Assembly (NCBI GenBank): GCA_946894095.1
Contig: OX335655.1
Span: forward strand, 10,416,001 to 10,480,000
Direction: 5' to 3'
Source of the DNA: Incurvaria masculella
Lineage: Eukaryota; Arthropoda; Insecta; Lepidoptera; Incurvariidae
Length of the DNA: 64,000 bases
Shown: piece after piece, positions 44,061 through 55,579 of the stretch
Layout of the letters: every line of letters starts with the position of its first letter
Numbering within the stretch: position 1 is the first letter of the stretch
Notes under the pieces: generated by a model
What the model saw: only the letters and a program-made list of their open reading frames with translations
Databases searched by the model: none
Told to the model about the DNA's origin: nothing
Program-made: the position numbers and the translations under genes

Positions 44061-44689
44061 AACTATTTTATTTTTAAAATGTAAAAACACATGTGTCTGA
44101 ATATGTTACTTAGCATCTTCGTATGATTTTCTCAAATTATTTATTCATTCATAGAACACGAAGTAATAAAAATATTTAATAGATTATAACAACAGAGAGT
44201 ATGTACTCGATGGAAGAGGATCATTGTAATATTAAATAGATGAATAAAGAATGAACTGCGGGTGGCGCGATGCTAGCCGGCCATCTTGAATTCCTAAACC
44301 ACCAAAATGTGTACAAAAACCGCTCTGCTCAAATTTACTGAAACGACTCTAGAGATGAGGTAAAGCCGCCGCCAAAATGTGAGGCGGAAAGTGAAGAAAA
44401 TTATTTTAATGTTCAATAAAAAAAATTTCTTAAAATTTAAGGGACAACCATAGATTCACTGGGTCGCTGCTCTTTCTCACGGGTGCAACACTTCTTGTAT
44501 CGAAATATTAAGGTACAGTTAGGAACTGATACCTATTTAAAGATGTTAATCTTGTGAAAGAATCATCTTTATGGGGACTTTTTATTATTAATGTATTAAA
44601 CGAGTCTTCCTCGAAGTGGGCGACACCTACAGGGGGGCGATAAAGGGCTCAGAGAAAAGAAATTTAACAAAAAAAATAAGCGACTTCAA

Positions 44690-44925
44690 AGGAAAAGCAC
44701 TAAAAAGTAAAAAATAATTTTCATTTTTGTAGTTACGATTTCTGTTATTTTTTGAGTCGCCGTCAGCCGGGCACGCGCTGCGCCAATCAAGAGAACCTAA
44801 CCTAACCTAACCTAACCTTGGCTGACACCGACTCAAAAAATTACAGAAATCGTAACTACAAAAATGGAAATTATTTTTTACTTTTTAGTGCTTTTTCTTT
44901 GAAGTCGGTTATTTTTTTGTTAAAT
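44690..44925. mobile_element. Fold-back element with internal CCTAA repeats, copy 1
   Basis: The left arm TAGTTACGATTTCTGTTATTTT and the right arm TACAGAAATCGTAACTACA are inverted. GAGTCGCCGTCAGCC and GGCTGACACCGACTC close the stem. The centre has a GC-rich segment (GGGCACGCGCTGCGCC) and four CCTAA units (44806-44827). Outer boundaries follow AAGTCGGTTA-like ends. Confidence 0.75.
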
Positions 44926-45284
44926 TTTTTTTATTTGTTTATTTTTAGTGAATCTGAAGTACACTTACTAATTAGTACACGTCCTTTCCAATAAAAAAAG
45001 AATCACTGAAATCGGTTGGCGTTATATTGAGTTATTCGTCGATTTGTCGCGCACATCTTAATACAAATTTAAGACTTTTATGATTTTCTCATGGATATCA
45101 TTGTCAGAACTTAACCAAATTAAAATGGGACCACTTGGGAAGCACTAGCTATCATTTAAAAAAATAATATAATCATCAAAATCGGTTCACCCAGGCAAAA
45201 GTTATGAGGTAACAAACATAAAAAAAAAACAAAAAAAAAACATACAGACGAATTGATAACCTCCTCCTTTTTTTGAAGTCGGTT
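44926..45284. repeat. Composite lepidopteran repeat between the two fold-back copies
   Basis: Contains CACTGAAATCGGTTGGCG, AAAATCGGTTCACCCAGG, AAAGTTATGAGGTAACAAAC and ATTGATAACCTCCTCC followed by TTTTGAAGTCGGTTAAAAA. These are familiar from lepidopteran non-autonomous elements; exact class not determined. Confidence 0.5.
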
Positions 45285-45525
45285 AAAAAGTAAAAAATAA
45301 TTTCCATTTTTGTAGTTACGATTTCTGTTATTTTTTGAGTCGGTGTCAGCCAAGGTTAGGTTAGGTTAGGTTAGGTTAGGTTAGGTTAGGTTAGGTTAGG
45401 TTCTCTTGATTGGCGCAGCGCGTGCCCGGCTGACGCCGACTCAAAAAATTACAGAAATCGTAACTACAAAAATGGAAATTATTTTTTACTTTTTAGTGCT
45501 TTTTCTTTGAAGTCGGTAATTTTTT
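45285..45525. mobile_element. Fold-back element with internal TTAGG repeats, copy 2
   Basis: Same element as 44690-44925 with its centre reversed: nine TTAGG units (45356-45400), then TCTCTTGATTGGCGCAGCG. The arms again are complementary. TTAGG is the telomere unit of most insects. The array is interstitial and short, inside a mobile element. Confidence 0.8.
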
Positions 45526-45736
45526 TTTTCTTAATTTTTTTTTCTACTCCTAAATACTCTCTCTTCACTGGTCAATCACATAATCAATACAGTTTTAAAA
45601 CATAAGTTTCTGAAGGTTCATAGACGTTACTCGCAGTGGGATGAGCCAAAGTATGTCTTTCGACTGCCGGTTTTGACATAAAATGTATGGACCGAATGTC
45701 AAATTTGACAGTCGACCTGTCAATTTGGTCATCAGC

Positions 45737-45900
45737 CAGCCACTACCTGTGCCCGCGCCACCATCTCCGCCTCGCTGCGCCGCGCTACACCGCTGCCCAC
45801 GCCGCCGCCCGCCGCGTCCCTCACCGGCGAATCCGCCGCCGCAAAGCCTTGTTGATTGAAAAGCCACAAAGCGGCGGCGGCGGCGCGGCGCAGCGGTCCG
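45737..45900. other. GC-rich inverted segment
   Basis: CGCTGCGCCGCGC near 45772 is the exact reverse complement of GCGCGGCGCAGCG near 45884. Just outside lies the palindrome TGTCAAATTTGACA (45698-45711). No gene is recognised. Confidence 0.5.
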
Positions 45901-45935
45901 TGCATGATATTGCAAATCGGAAATTATTTCTAGTT

Positions 45936-46062
45936 CAGGGCGTGTATTCTTGGCATTCAGTCATTGCGGATTCAGTAGAGTTAACAGTAATGTCAAAGTA
46001 AATTCTTCTTCTGTTAACTCTACTGAATCCGCAATGACTGAATACCAAGAATACACGTCCTG
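45936..46062. mobile_element. 127-bp hairpin MITE, copy 2
   Basis: Same length and nearly the same sequence as 15288-15414, with CAGGGCGTGTATTCTTGGC at the left and the matching right arm ending ACACGTCCTG. Flanked by TT on both sides. Confidence 0.8.
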
Positions 46063-46724
46063 TTCGAATGCTCCGTACCATGCGCACGGGTGCATTTCGT
46101 AAATATTAAACCGAAACCAATATGGAGTTTTACCTGGCAGCTTCTGGATAGAGCAATCAGTGAGGATCATTATTAACAGGAGACTTGAAATGTATACATT
46201 CAGCCAACACTGATCTGATACTACAACGGAAGGTCAGTCATAATACCATCGCTTTTCCGTCAAATTTTAAGAAGCAATACGTATAAAAATCATTTAATTT
46301 CACCTTGGTTAGTAGAGCTTCCAACTTTGTAGAAATTTACAAGTTTACTGTAAAATAATATTTGTGATTTCAGTTATTTTTAAATGTATAAAATATTTAC
46401 TAAAATATGAATACTTTTCATAAGTCAATGCATAAATCAGTCCGGATTGTTTTGCATTACTCTTTAAGTAATAATAAGGGTTAGTTATTGCGTTTTACGA
46501 CAGGCCTGTAATCAGCTCTGAGTAGCAATTATTCTGTGGTAACAACAGTAAGGTCATGTACACGTGTCGAAAACAATACATAATATTCTGCATTTTTAGT
46601 ATCTTTCATTTCGGCCTCATTTCTCCAGTATTATGTTTTCAGTTTATTTTTGTACAATATGAAATATGATAAGACATCGAACACTAATAATATTGTGTAC
46701 ACTGAAAAATAAAACTGCTACTGT

Positions 46725-47062
46725 TTACTGTTTAAGCACGGTTAAAATTCAGTCATTTATTAGTATTTCTCATTACTATTACTTAATGTATTACGGTAAG
46801 TATCTATAAATGAGCCAAAACAGTTAGTGACAAACAGTTATTTTAACCGATTGAACATTATGGCTGACTACAAATTAGGCATGGAACTGTCCAGTTTCAA
46901 GAAGTACAGGAATTTTAACAGATTAGACAATACCTTTTCACTGAATACTAGTAATAATACAAGTAAGAATGGAAAAAAAACTAAAGCTAGAAACAGTTTT
47001 CACACAGTTAGGGAAAATGTAAGAGAAAATAGTTATTGCACACAGTTAAAAACAATCAAAAG
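46725..47062 (+). repeat. Dispersed repeat rich in ACAGTT, copy 2
   Basis: Matches 5030-5398 in order and orientation. It contains an 83-codon frame (46827-47078) that is not open in the other copy, so coding function is unlikely. Confidence 0.6.
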
Positions 47063-47488
47063 ATACAGTATCAAATAATATTTAAAGCTATGTAACTGTT
47101 TTCGCTCAGTTAGAGTAACAGATTTATTTAGTTGGCTCTATTTAAACGTTACAAGACGGTTGTTATTATTGTAATTACAGTTAGATTTACTGATATTTTT
47201 TCCACTGTAATTATACAAGATTATTCGTCTTATAACGAGTCTACAGTCGAAAAAGAATCTCACGTAACATTTCCTTTGAAGAAAACGTTAAATTCCATTG
47301 AAGAAATATATTATGCAAATGTAAGTAAAAGAAAGACCCCGAGAAATAAATATTGAAAGAGAGATAACATCAATAATTATTGTTTTGTAGGTGAGCACAT
47401 TGACGATTTATAACAACATAAAAGTATTTAATTTCTTTTCTTACTAACTTCGAGCACGTTTTATTTCAATAAAGATTTTTTAAGCAGC

Positions 47489-47630
47489 TTTACATTGATG
47501 GCTAATACCGTTTAATGTAGTATCTCTTTAAACCTTGTTGGTTATTTATATTAGCCCAAATCACCGCATTTTTGAAGGATTTAGGTACCATGCCAGGTCT
47601 ACTTAGAACTGGATGGAAAACAATCTCTCA
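47489..47630 (-). repeat. SINE 3' fragment
   Basis: TGATGGCTAATACCGTTTAA, TATTAGCCCAAATCACCGCAT, AGGTACCATGCCAGG and ACTGGATGGAAAAC place it in the SINE family, minus orientation, broken by an extra segment of about 40 bp. Confidence 0.6.
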
Positions 47631-49368
47631 AACGATATAATTACTGTGGCACTACTTAACCTGGTCGACCCAGTTTGGCGACCGAGATTTCGACCCAACG
47701 CTAAGTCAGTGTTAGTGTCAGTGCCAATTAGTGTCAACATTGAACCAACCCCCTTATTCATTAATTTGGCTTCCTGCACACAAACCCTGAAAAATTGCAA
47801 CATTTCGCTTCATGATCGACTCAAACCTAGTGTAGAATTGACTGCATCGGCGAACGTTACTCGGCGAATTCGAAACGCGGAGGAGTTGTGTGCACGGCGG
47901 CACCGGAGCCGTCGCGTCGTGCCTCACGCGAGCACAGCGCCCCCTCCGTCACACCATACCCACCCGTTCCCCCGCAACCCTCCCGCCCCACAGCTGTGGC
48001 CGTGGTAAAGATCCATCAATGTGCGAGGGAACTTCCTTTTGGGACATGAAATTCCACCATGGCTATAGAGTTCGTGTGGACCCACCCCGACTTTCACACT
48101 CAAACAAATACGACACACATAAACGGAAATTTTATCGGGGGGCTTAGCGTATCAATGCCTCCTACTAACACCGTGTTTAAGATTATACCTACATACATAG
48201 ATTTAACGCCTCACCTGCTGATTGAAAATTCACACATATTGCCGTCGTTGGAAAAAGCGACGTACAAACGGTATGACCCTAGACGCCACACATTGGACTT
48301 TGACACACATACAATTTCCTTGCAAATACCAATATCTACTGTGGCGCCGAGGCTGACGCGCTCTGTACATGCTTAGTACGAAAAAGTATATTTACTTAAT
48401 ATCATCACGGTCGTTGTGTGGTATTAGCCATCCACGTCAGTGGGGATATAGAGTTCGAACTTTCGATTGAAATACCTTTTGCAAGGCTGGTTGCCAGCCG
48501 CGTCCGCCGCCCTGCCCATAAATTGATGAATTTATACGGCGGCGGCTGTGGAATTTGCAATTTTTCCGATTCAGCCCAGATAACTGAACGCTGAAACTGT
48601 CGAGTGATTATTTTTCATTCGCTGTTGTTTTTCATCCGAATCTGCGGTTCACTCGGACCATTGTTTGTCTACAGTGACCACTCACTTAGAATGTGAGTGG
48701 AATGTTTTCTTATTTTAGTGGTGGACTAACACGCATTTTGGCACATAAATAATGTAGGTATGAGCACAGCAAGAAACAATGTTTAGGAAAAATTATATGA
48801 TTTTATTCAACTAATTAGATGTATGTAACGACCACCACCTGGTACCAGATATCAATCAAAGGATTAAAGAAATTACGACATTTCAAAATCATCCAGGGGT
48901 CATGAGATGCAGCGGCTGGCACTTTTGCAATGGTATGGCACTCCTTGAATCTATCTGATAAATTAATAAAAACCGGCCAATCGTGAACATGTTCACGTAC
49001 CGAGGGCCACGTCACTGTTGCCGTCGCCCTCGCCTGATGATTTTTTTGTAATTTAAGGGTGTGAAAAGAGCCGAGAGCGTTCAGATTGATAAGGACGTAA
49101 GAAAAACATCATTTAATGATATTTAAAAATAATCACGACGAATTTCGATAATCCAAAAAGTAAATATGTAGATTGGTGGTCTAGCTATAATTTTAAGATA
49201 AAACTCTAAGTCTCTAGTGCATTGTGTTCTTAATTTAGAAAAATATTCATAAATTTACATAAAACAAGTTTGAACACTGAATTTAAGCGTCCGTTATTTA
49301 CCGTTATAGGTTTCAAATATAGCTAGACCATCAATGCATTTTTTTTTCCTTTTTGAAATTATAAAATA
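47631..49368. other. Stretch without recognised genes; includes a SINE tip at 48407-48440
   Basis: GC-rich part 47870-48070 yields several frames (for example 47613-48008 and 48059-48376, plus) with no recognised domain. GTGTGGTATTAGCCATCCACG at 48417 is a SINE 3' tip. Confidence 0.4.
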
Positions 49369-49639
49369 CTAGCGGCCCGCTCCGGCTTCGCACGGGTATA
49401 AAATATATATAGAGTATGTCACTTACTGAAAAAATGATTAACATCGATCCATTAGTTTTGATTTATTCATTACTGCCCGTGGCCCGCACGCGTTAAATTT
49501 GGAGTAAAATAATTCCCCTTTCCTTATACCATGAGTATTTCCTGCTATCTTTGGAATATCTAAATTCATACACTACATTTTTACTTATTTACTTTTTAAA
49601 TTTTTACCTATTTATTTTATTTTTACAGCAATTAATATA

Positions 49640-49858
49640 TTACAGAATGTCATTATATACAACGTTCACAGCTTTATTGTCATTAGACAATACAAACATG
49701 TTTTCTCTAGAGTTTACTCTTGAAATAGCGACATACAGTTGGCCATGTGAAAAACAGTCAACGCTCAAATCTAAACCTGCAACGTTGAAGGTTTGACCCT
49801 GCGATTTATTAATGGTCATTGCAATTTTTAAATATGTAATATCTTCGAAAATATTCAT
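49640..49858 (-). pseudogene. C-terminal end of Helitron Pif1-like helicase
   Basis: The frame reads IAMTINKSQGQTFNVAGLDL then DCFSHGQLYVAISRVNSREN and ends NVVYNDIL. MTINKSQGQT and HGQLYVA.SR are conserved helicase motifs V-VI of the Pif1-type domain in Helitron replication proteins. The full protein is well over 1000 residues, so this is a small remnant of about 70. Confidence 0.85.
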
Positions 49859-50159
49859 TTAAATCATATGCTGTAACGGGCCATATAGATCCATATTAAA
49901 TCAACAATTTATTTAAGGTATTTAATTGGATAAGGATTAATGCTGTATTGGTTAAAATCACTTCGAAAATTAGCCATTATTTGTCGTAAAAAGTAAATGA
50001 CAAAAAAATGTAATTGTGGGATATCCATAAGAGATAGACATATACCATCGCGGAGTTTTCTGTAGACCTTTTCAATGTGTACAATACTTAGTACGTTATT
50101 TTGACAAATCTCGTAGGGTTCAGCCTGCGTTTGCAATGTAAGCGGAAAAATGATTTTTT

Positions 50160-50366
50160 AAGCTATTGCATAGCTTCTATCGAGGGCCTTGAGCGCGGGG
50201 ACCGAATCCAGAAATTCCGTAACGAAAAAAAACCTCACGCTCCCCACTCCGACGGGCGATGCCGGTAGTGCTACTTCACACCAGGGGGAGCGGGGCCGGG
50301 GGCGGCGGCGGGAGCGGCGGCGGAGGCGGGGCGGCATAAGTTGATACAAAATGCTATGCAATAGCT
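50160..50366. mobile_element. GC-rich MITE-like insert within the Helitron
   Basis: AAGCTATTGCATAGC at the left and GCTATGCAATAGCTT at the right are perfect inverted repeats. The interior has a dense G-rich tract (50286-50334) with several GGGG runs and quadruplex potential. Confidence 0.65.
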
Positions 50367-50884
50367 TTACCGCGGCAGTCCCCGAGTGCCACACGTCTTT
50401 TTTTATGACATCACATTGGAAACCTCAAAAATAACAGTATTTCTCCACTATTTAATGGATGTTATTATACATATAAACCTTCCTCTTTAATCACTCTATC
50501 TATTAAAAAACACCGCATAAAAATCCGTTGCGTAGTTTTAAAGATTTAAGCGAACATGGGGATATAGGGACAGAGAAAGTGACTTTGTTTTATACTATGT
50601 AGTGAAGTAGTAGTTATTTTATTAAATAATAAAATATCATTTCGCGTATCGTTATCGCCCACTTTGAGAAAGACTGCCTTATATCCTTATACAACTGAAT
50701 GCAATCGGGTGTACAAAATAAGCGCTTCAGAAATCTAGCTACTTCTCAAAAAGTATGACGTTTTGAGCAATAGCAATCAGTTGGTGCTACATAATGCGCT
50801 ACGCTACATGCATAATGTAATAAGCTACATAAGTGTCCCCAAAGCATATTTTTGTTTCAGAATATTCAAACAACCAATTTCGAA

Positions 50885-51367
50885 AAAGCAGAACAATTCC
50901 GAAGGTTCTCTGTGTTCTATCATCTTTACTATGGAGAACGCTCGTCAAAGCTGCATATCGCTGTCCCTCCAACCCCTTTCTACCATCGCACAACGCGGGA
51001 CAGGCAGGAAATGCACCCGTTCACTGTCGATATTCCAAAAATCAGAACCAACCGATCCTCTTGGTCCTTTATCTATAGGGTCGGTAAACTATTGAATGCA
51101 CTCCCTGCCGAGTTATTTCCCCCAAAGTACAACCTGGGATCCTTCAAACATGGTGTTAAGAATCACCTAGCCGGCCGACATGGTTTTCGCAGCCTCGTTA
51201 AAAGTTCGAAAGCTCATGGTCGTCGTCGGGCACCTAAAGTGGTCCTGGCGTACGCCATATGCCGCGCTTTAGATAAAAAAAATCGGTACAAAATGCGTGT
51301 GACCAAGAGATTTCATCGCTTATGCGATGCCCACGGGACCCTGTACCACATTGTATTGAAAATGTAA
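50885..51367 (+). pseudogene. Non-LTR retrotransposon remnant, end of reverse transcriptase ORF
   Basis: In the frame 50852-51367 the segment EQFRRFSVFYHLYYGERSSK...VPPTPFYHRTTR, then VGKLLNALPAELFPPKYNLG and FKHGVKNHLAGR follows the ORF2 tail pattern of CR1/Jockey-type LINEs (LYYGE, HRTTR, NALP...FP..YN...FK..V...L.GR). After about residue 115 the similarity ends and the frame continues without recognisable sequence. Upstream coding sequence is missing. Confidence 0.7.
51205..51300 (+). repeat. Short repeat shared in inverse with 57238-57310
   Basis: CATGGTCGTCGTCGGGCACC and CCTGGCGTACGCCATATGCC recur on the minus strand near 57243-57300. Confidence 0.5.
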
Positions 51368-51959
51368 TAAAATCACAATATCCAAGTCAAGATCTAAAAA
51401 TTTATTAATTACTAGAATTAGACTACTTCGTGCCTAGACTAATTGGCTTTATTCAAGCTTAAGCCGTTTTAATTTAGTTTGAGAGCAAAGCAAAATCTTT
51501 AATTACATTATCTCGAGCTGTTATCAAATAGCGCTACATGACTTTAGGGAAAGTTGAAGCTAAGTTTCGCATTATTTGACTCAATTTGAAAAGTCGCAGT
51601 GAGAAATACAAAATAAGCCTTTCTTCTGCAAAGCTTTCATCAGAGTAACGAACGCAATTTTATTATCTCGGCTTTATGACGTCCAATTTTCTGCGAGATG
51701 GGAGCGGCGACAAGAGAAGAGGCAGCTTGGGCGGAATACCTTCCCAATCACATTGTGTCGGCTCGTCAGGCTCTGAAATATATGTGAGGAATCGTTTTGA
51801 AGCATCCAATAAAAACTGAACAGAGTACTATCGGGTTGCTGTTGTATTTTTTTCAGGCCTTCGATATTATACATATCATTGAGAGGAATTCGTTAGCTTG
51901 GAAACTTGATATGGACCCAATTTAATTTATTCCTGCAGAGTTAGGGCTGTTTTACCATT

Positions 51960-52222
51960 TCAGGGTTCCGTACCCAAAGGGTGCACTAAGCCTCCGCTGC
52001 CAGTCCGACCGTCTGTCCGTCTGACTCCGCTCATGAACCGCAATAGGTAGGCAGTTAAAACAAATATAAACAAAATAGGTAAACCAAATAGTTTAAATTA
52101 AAAAAAATACTAAAAGGTACCCCCGTAAAAGAACCTTAATTTTTTCGTATTAAATCTTGTAAGATGTTATGCAGTGAAATTCCTTCACGTAAGAGTCCGA
52201 CTCGCACATGGCCGGTTTTTAA
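51960..52222 (+). repeat. GGGTTCCGTACCC-type interspersed repeat, full but shortened copy
   Basis: GGGTTCCGTACCCAAAGGGTG to GAGTCCGACTCGCACATGG and CCGGTTTTT, missing several internal bases. Confidence 0.75.
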
Positions 52223-52305
52223 TAATCAATACTTAACTACCAATGTGAATTAATCTAATAGGAATCTTGATCTACTATGGTAAAAGTGTCATTATAGGAC
52301 GCAAG

Positions 52306-52672
52306 TCAGCCTCGGTAGTCCAGCAACGCCTTGCAATTCGATAAGCTTGGTGACACACCTCTGAGCGCGGGTAGGTTCTGGATGGGTGACAATTTTCAAC
52401 CGTTGAAGCTGGCCGTGGTTCGGATTCCATGTAAAACTGTAGGTCCCCTTCCTTTAGTTACTAGGTGGTAGGGGTAATCCAGCCGGGTTGGTACCATCGC
52501 ATTGAATGGACGATGGTCGAAGCGGCAATGAAAATTGTCTGTGTTTTCCATTCAGTTCCATGTAGCCGATCAATATAAAGAATGTCCTGGCATGGCACCA
52601 GTTCCCATGTGGTGTGTTAGGCTAATATCAGACCATCAGTTTGGTATTTGCCATTTATGCCCAGTTAAAAAA
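52306..52672 (+). repeat. SINE with 5S-rRNA-like head and the common SINE tail
   Basis: The head contains GCGCGGGTAGGTTCTGGATGGGTGAC (split here as GCGCGGGTAGGTTC and TGGATGGGTGAC), which resembles the internal control region of 5S rRNA genes ending GGATGGGTGAC. The body and 3' end (GGTTCGGATTCCATG, GGTGGTAGGGG, TATTTGCCATTTATGCC, A-rich tail) are those of the tRNA-headed family. 5S-headed SINEs are known as a class; whether this is one needs alignment. Confidence 0.6.
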
Positions 52673-53587
52673 AAGAAGGTCTTAAACAGCCTATAACAAT
52701 GATTGGTCGCCGTTGAAATAAAATTGATTGGCCTTGCACTGATAAGTCGTACTTCACTTAAGGTCTGTCAACAGCGGGAGCACAAATAATTGTATCCAGC
52801 CGACAAACTTACATACACATCCTTTATCTTGTGTCCGGAACACTTGTCGCCAACCGGTAGCATAAACAATGTTATGTCGAGTGAGATTTATGAGTTCATC
52901 ATAAATGACAATTGAAAATATGAAAATATCGTCACTTGAGGGCGTACCTGGAGGATCTACCTCACATTCATATTAGCAGAATTTCGGGCCACACTGTACC
53001 CTCATCGCCAACCGGCAGTGGTAATATCCGTTAGGAAATTAAAGGCTTCCGTGAAAAAAATCTTTTACACGTTTTTTCCTATCGCAATTCCTCAGTGAGT
53101 CCCCCGAGCGCCACTTATATGTATTCACGCCACGAGGAGACGTCAATCGGTTGATTCGCGGACCGCTGACTTGATATTCCTCGCCCGGAGACGGATCTAA
53201 ATTTATGACAGCTTTGGAAACCTGATTCGACGAAAAGGTCCTCCCAACGATAACCGTTACCTGTGAATGTTATAATGTAGATATTCTGATACTGTGGCTC
53301 TGTTCTTACGAATTAGTGGGTTTTGTTTAGCCTTTCATAGGTGAGTAAGTGCATATTTTATGACTGTACATATAACTTCGAAATACGGGTTTAAATATGA
53401 AATTGCCGTTTTAATTAAAATGCCCTTTTAAATTAAAATTTAACCTGCATGATGACAGATATCAGAATGATCACACGAAAACTATACCTAACATTATTAA
53501 TTTTAAAACGATATTACATTAGATTGTTCGGCTTTCAATTGTTTTAAAACTCAGCTTTTAAAGTGAAAATCAGGGTTATTTTCGAAT
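52673..53587. other. Stretch without recognisable genes
   Basis: No coding sequence or repeat family recognised. Confidence 0.4.
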
Positions 53588-54140
53588 ATGAGTTCTGCCG
53601 TGGGACTAACGCAGCAGAAACGGCTCGTAAATTCAATCAATGGTATGTTTGGAGAGGATGCGGCTAATGAACACACCGTGCGTTTTTTGTTTCACCGCTT
53701 AGACATTTATTTTTTGGATTTTGGGGGAAACATAGACACAAAAATATACAGGAAGAACAGAAAACTAGAGAACTTATTTATATCTTAACCTATTTATCAC
53801 TAAAAGGCTTATATAATATTGGAAGTAATGATGGAAGGCAATATGTGTCAATGTATCAAGGAATTAGCGGCATGGTTTTACGTTGGCACACCCACAATAT
53901 TGACCATTTGCAGCAAATCAGTAAAAAACTAAAACTTGAAAATTTGGTACTATATGATTTCACTGATGTAATTAGCAGTGCAAATTGAAGCTAGCCTGAC
54001 CCTGTCAGACCGCTAGAAAAAATTAGGGATTTTGGACCGAATTGGGACGTGTGACGAGAAGTGGATTATTTCCGTTAATCGCAAGCGAACAATTTTTGCC
54101 AAGATTTGGTTACTTGATAACTTGACTACAAGTGTGTTTT
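53588..54140 (+). pseudogene. Mariner remnant, N-terminal half of transposase
   Basis: Just inside 53588, one frame reads EFCRGTNAAETARKFNQ and another continues MFGEDAANEHTVRFLFHRL, the mariner DNA-binding start split by a frameshift. Farther on come HLQQISKKLKLENLVLYDFT and LDRIGTCDEKWIISVNRKR (about 54030-54093), the first catalytic Asp motif. Several frameshifts and stops. Similarity ends soon after the first Asp. Confidence 0.65.
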
Positions 54141-54992
54141 AACAAGTTATTTTAACGCAAAAAAAATATGTGGGATTCTACCTACAAGGATAAAACAGAA
54201 AAGCAGAGCCAAAAAACAATTTTCTTATAGCACAGACTAGTTGGATGAATATTTAAGTAGCTAGAGTAAAAACGAATAAAATAAGCGTCCCTCTTGGAAT
54301 AAGTAAGAAATCCTCCCCGAGGAGCAAGAACATAAACAATAAGAGTATTTAACCTCAGGACGATGTCGTTAAGCGAATCACGGATGTTAAATGCAATTAA
54401 AATTCATTGTTTCGTTATAAAAGATTCATTTTGAGCGATGTCACGTCCGCGAGCCTACGTGCCGGGAATGCGAGCGTCGCGCCTCCACCGCTGCCGCGCC
54501 GCCGCGCCGTCCCCGCGCGGCTGCCACCCCTACGCAATCCAGACGTTTTCATTTCATTTTTTTTTATTTCTTTTAATTCATCCACACATAATTGTTTCGT
54601 AAATTTACATTGAAGATATATTTTTCAAGTACGTAATCGAAACTATCTATAACTACGGACGAACACATGTACAAAGAGTTACGCTATTTGGTTTACAAAA
54701 TTAAATAAGTAGCTTTGAACAGAAAGTCAATAAAATAAATAATTCGTAAAAAAACATAAGTAACAAAAACTTTAAAAAAAACTAAGAACTTGGCAATACA
54801 AAATAGGTATAAGCCGATTCTTAGGACGGAACCTAAGGACGGAACACCCAGACGGAATGCAAGGAATGCAACACTAAGCCATAGCGTAATAAGTACATGC
54901 ATTGCACGCCCTGTCACATATTAGAGAAACACGCCTTTTACGCACAAACGTGAATGTTTCATGAATTAGCTGGAAATTTATTTAATAATAAT
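54141..54992. other. Spacer between two mariner remnants
   Basis: AT-rich apart from a GC-rich patch at 54437-54540. No recognised gene. Confidence 0.35.
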
Positions 54993-55540
54993 AAAAAGTG
55001 GATCTTCTACGACATGCGTAAACATTCGTCTCATTGGGTGGACCCGGATCAGCACCTAATCAGTGCGCTAAATAAAATATTACTCATAGGAAAATGACGG
55101 TGACTGTCTGGTGGACCAGTGCCGGACTTGTACATCACAGCTTCTTACCGAATGGCACAAAAGTGACGGCAGATGTGTATTGACAATAATTGCAAACAAT
55201 TATAGAGAAGCTCACAACAATTCAACAATCAAGAATGGTCAATCGCTCTTCTCCATGGCTTCTCCACGGCAACGCGCGAGCTCAAACTTCACGACTGATC
55301 ACCGCAAAGCTACAAGAGTTAAAGCTGAAAGCTCACCGGACTTTGCCCAGACAGATTTCTACTTTTTTTTTTTATTAGAGTAGTCTAAGTTAACTTTTTA
55401 AGTTAGAAAATAATTAACACCCTAGAGTACAAAACGCTTTCCCTGACTTCATCACCTCCCGTCCGGCAGACTTTTACAATAAAGGTATAAACAAACTGCC
55501 ATCAAAATGGCAAAATGATTTTGATAATTTTGGACAGTAA
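54993..55540 (+). pseudogene. Mariner remnant, C-terminal half of transposase
   Basis: Frames in order: KKWIFYDMRKHSSHWVDPDQ, VTVWWTSAGLVHHSFLPNGT, LLHGNARAQTSRLITAKLQE, SPDFAQTDFY, and FITSRPADFYNKGINKLPSK ending FDNFGQ and TAA at 55538. The second Asp motif (HDN) reads HGN, a lost catalytic residue. It restarts at the same motif where the preceding remnant (53588-54140) ends, so the two overlap and derive from different copies. Confidence 0.7.
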
Positions 55541-55579
55541 ATGCGAGAAGTGTTGGTCCTGTACACGTCGTTAATGTTT

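Larger units (their letters stand above)
49369..50605 (-). mobile_element. Helitron, internally deleted
   Basis: On the minus strand the 5' end reads TCACTACATAGTATAAAAC (50605 inward), continuing AGTCACTTTCTCTGTCCCTAT. The 3' end reads CCCGTGCGAAGCCGG then AGCGGGCCGCTAG, with a small hairpin just before the terminal CTAG and a T following. TC...CTRR and the pre-terminal hairpin are Helitron hallmarks. The interior keeps only the end of the Rep/helicase gene and carries a nested GC-rich insert (50160-50366). Confidence 0.8.

Noticed and set aside
45356..45400. Nine TTAGG units as evidence for a chromosome end
   Set aside because: They sit inside a short fold-back element present in two copies, so this is interstitial.
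46827..47078. 83-codon frame in the ACAGTT-rich repeat
   Set aside because: Not open in the other copy at 5030-5398.
52366..52392. Genuine 5S rRNA gene
   Set aside because: Only the internal promoter-like part resembles 5S; the remainder is SINE body.
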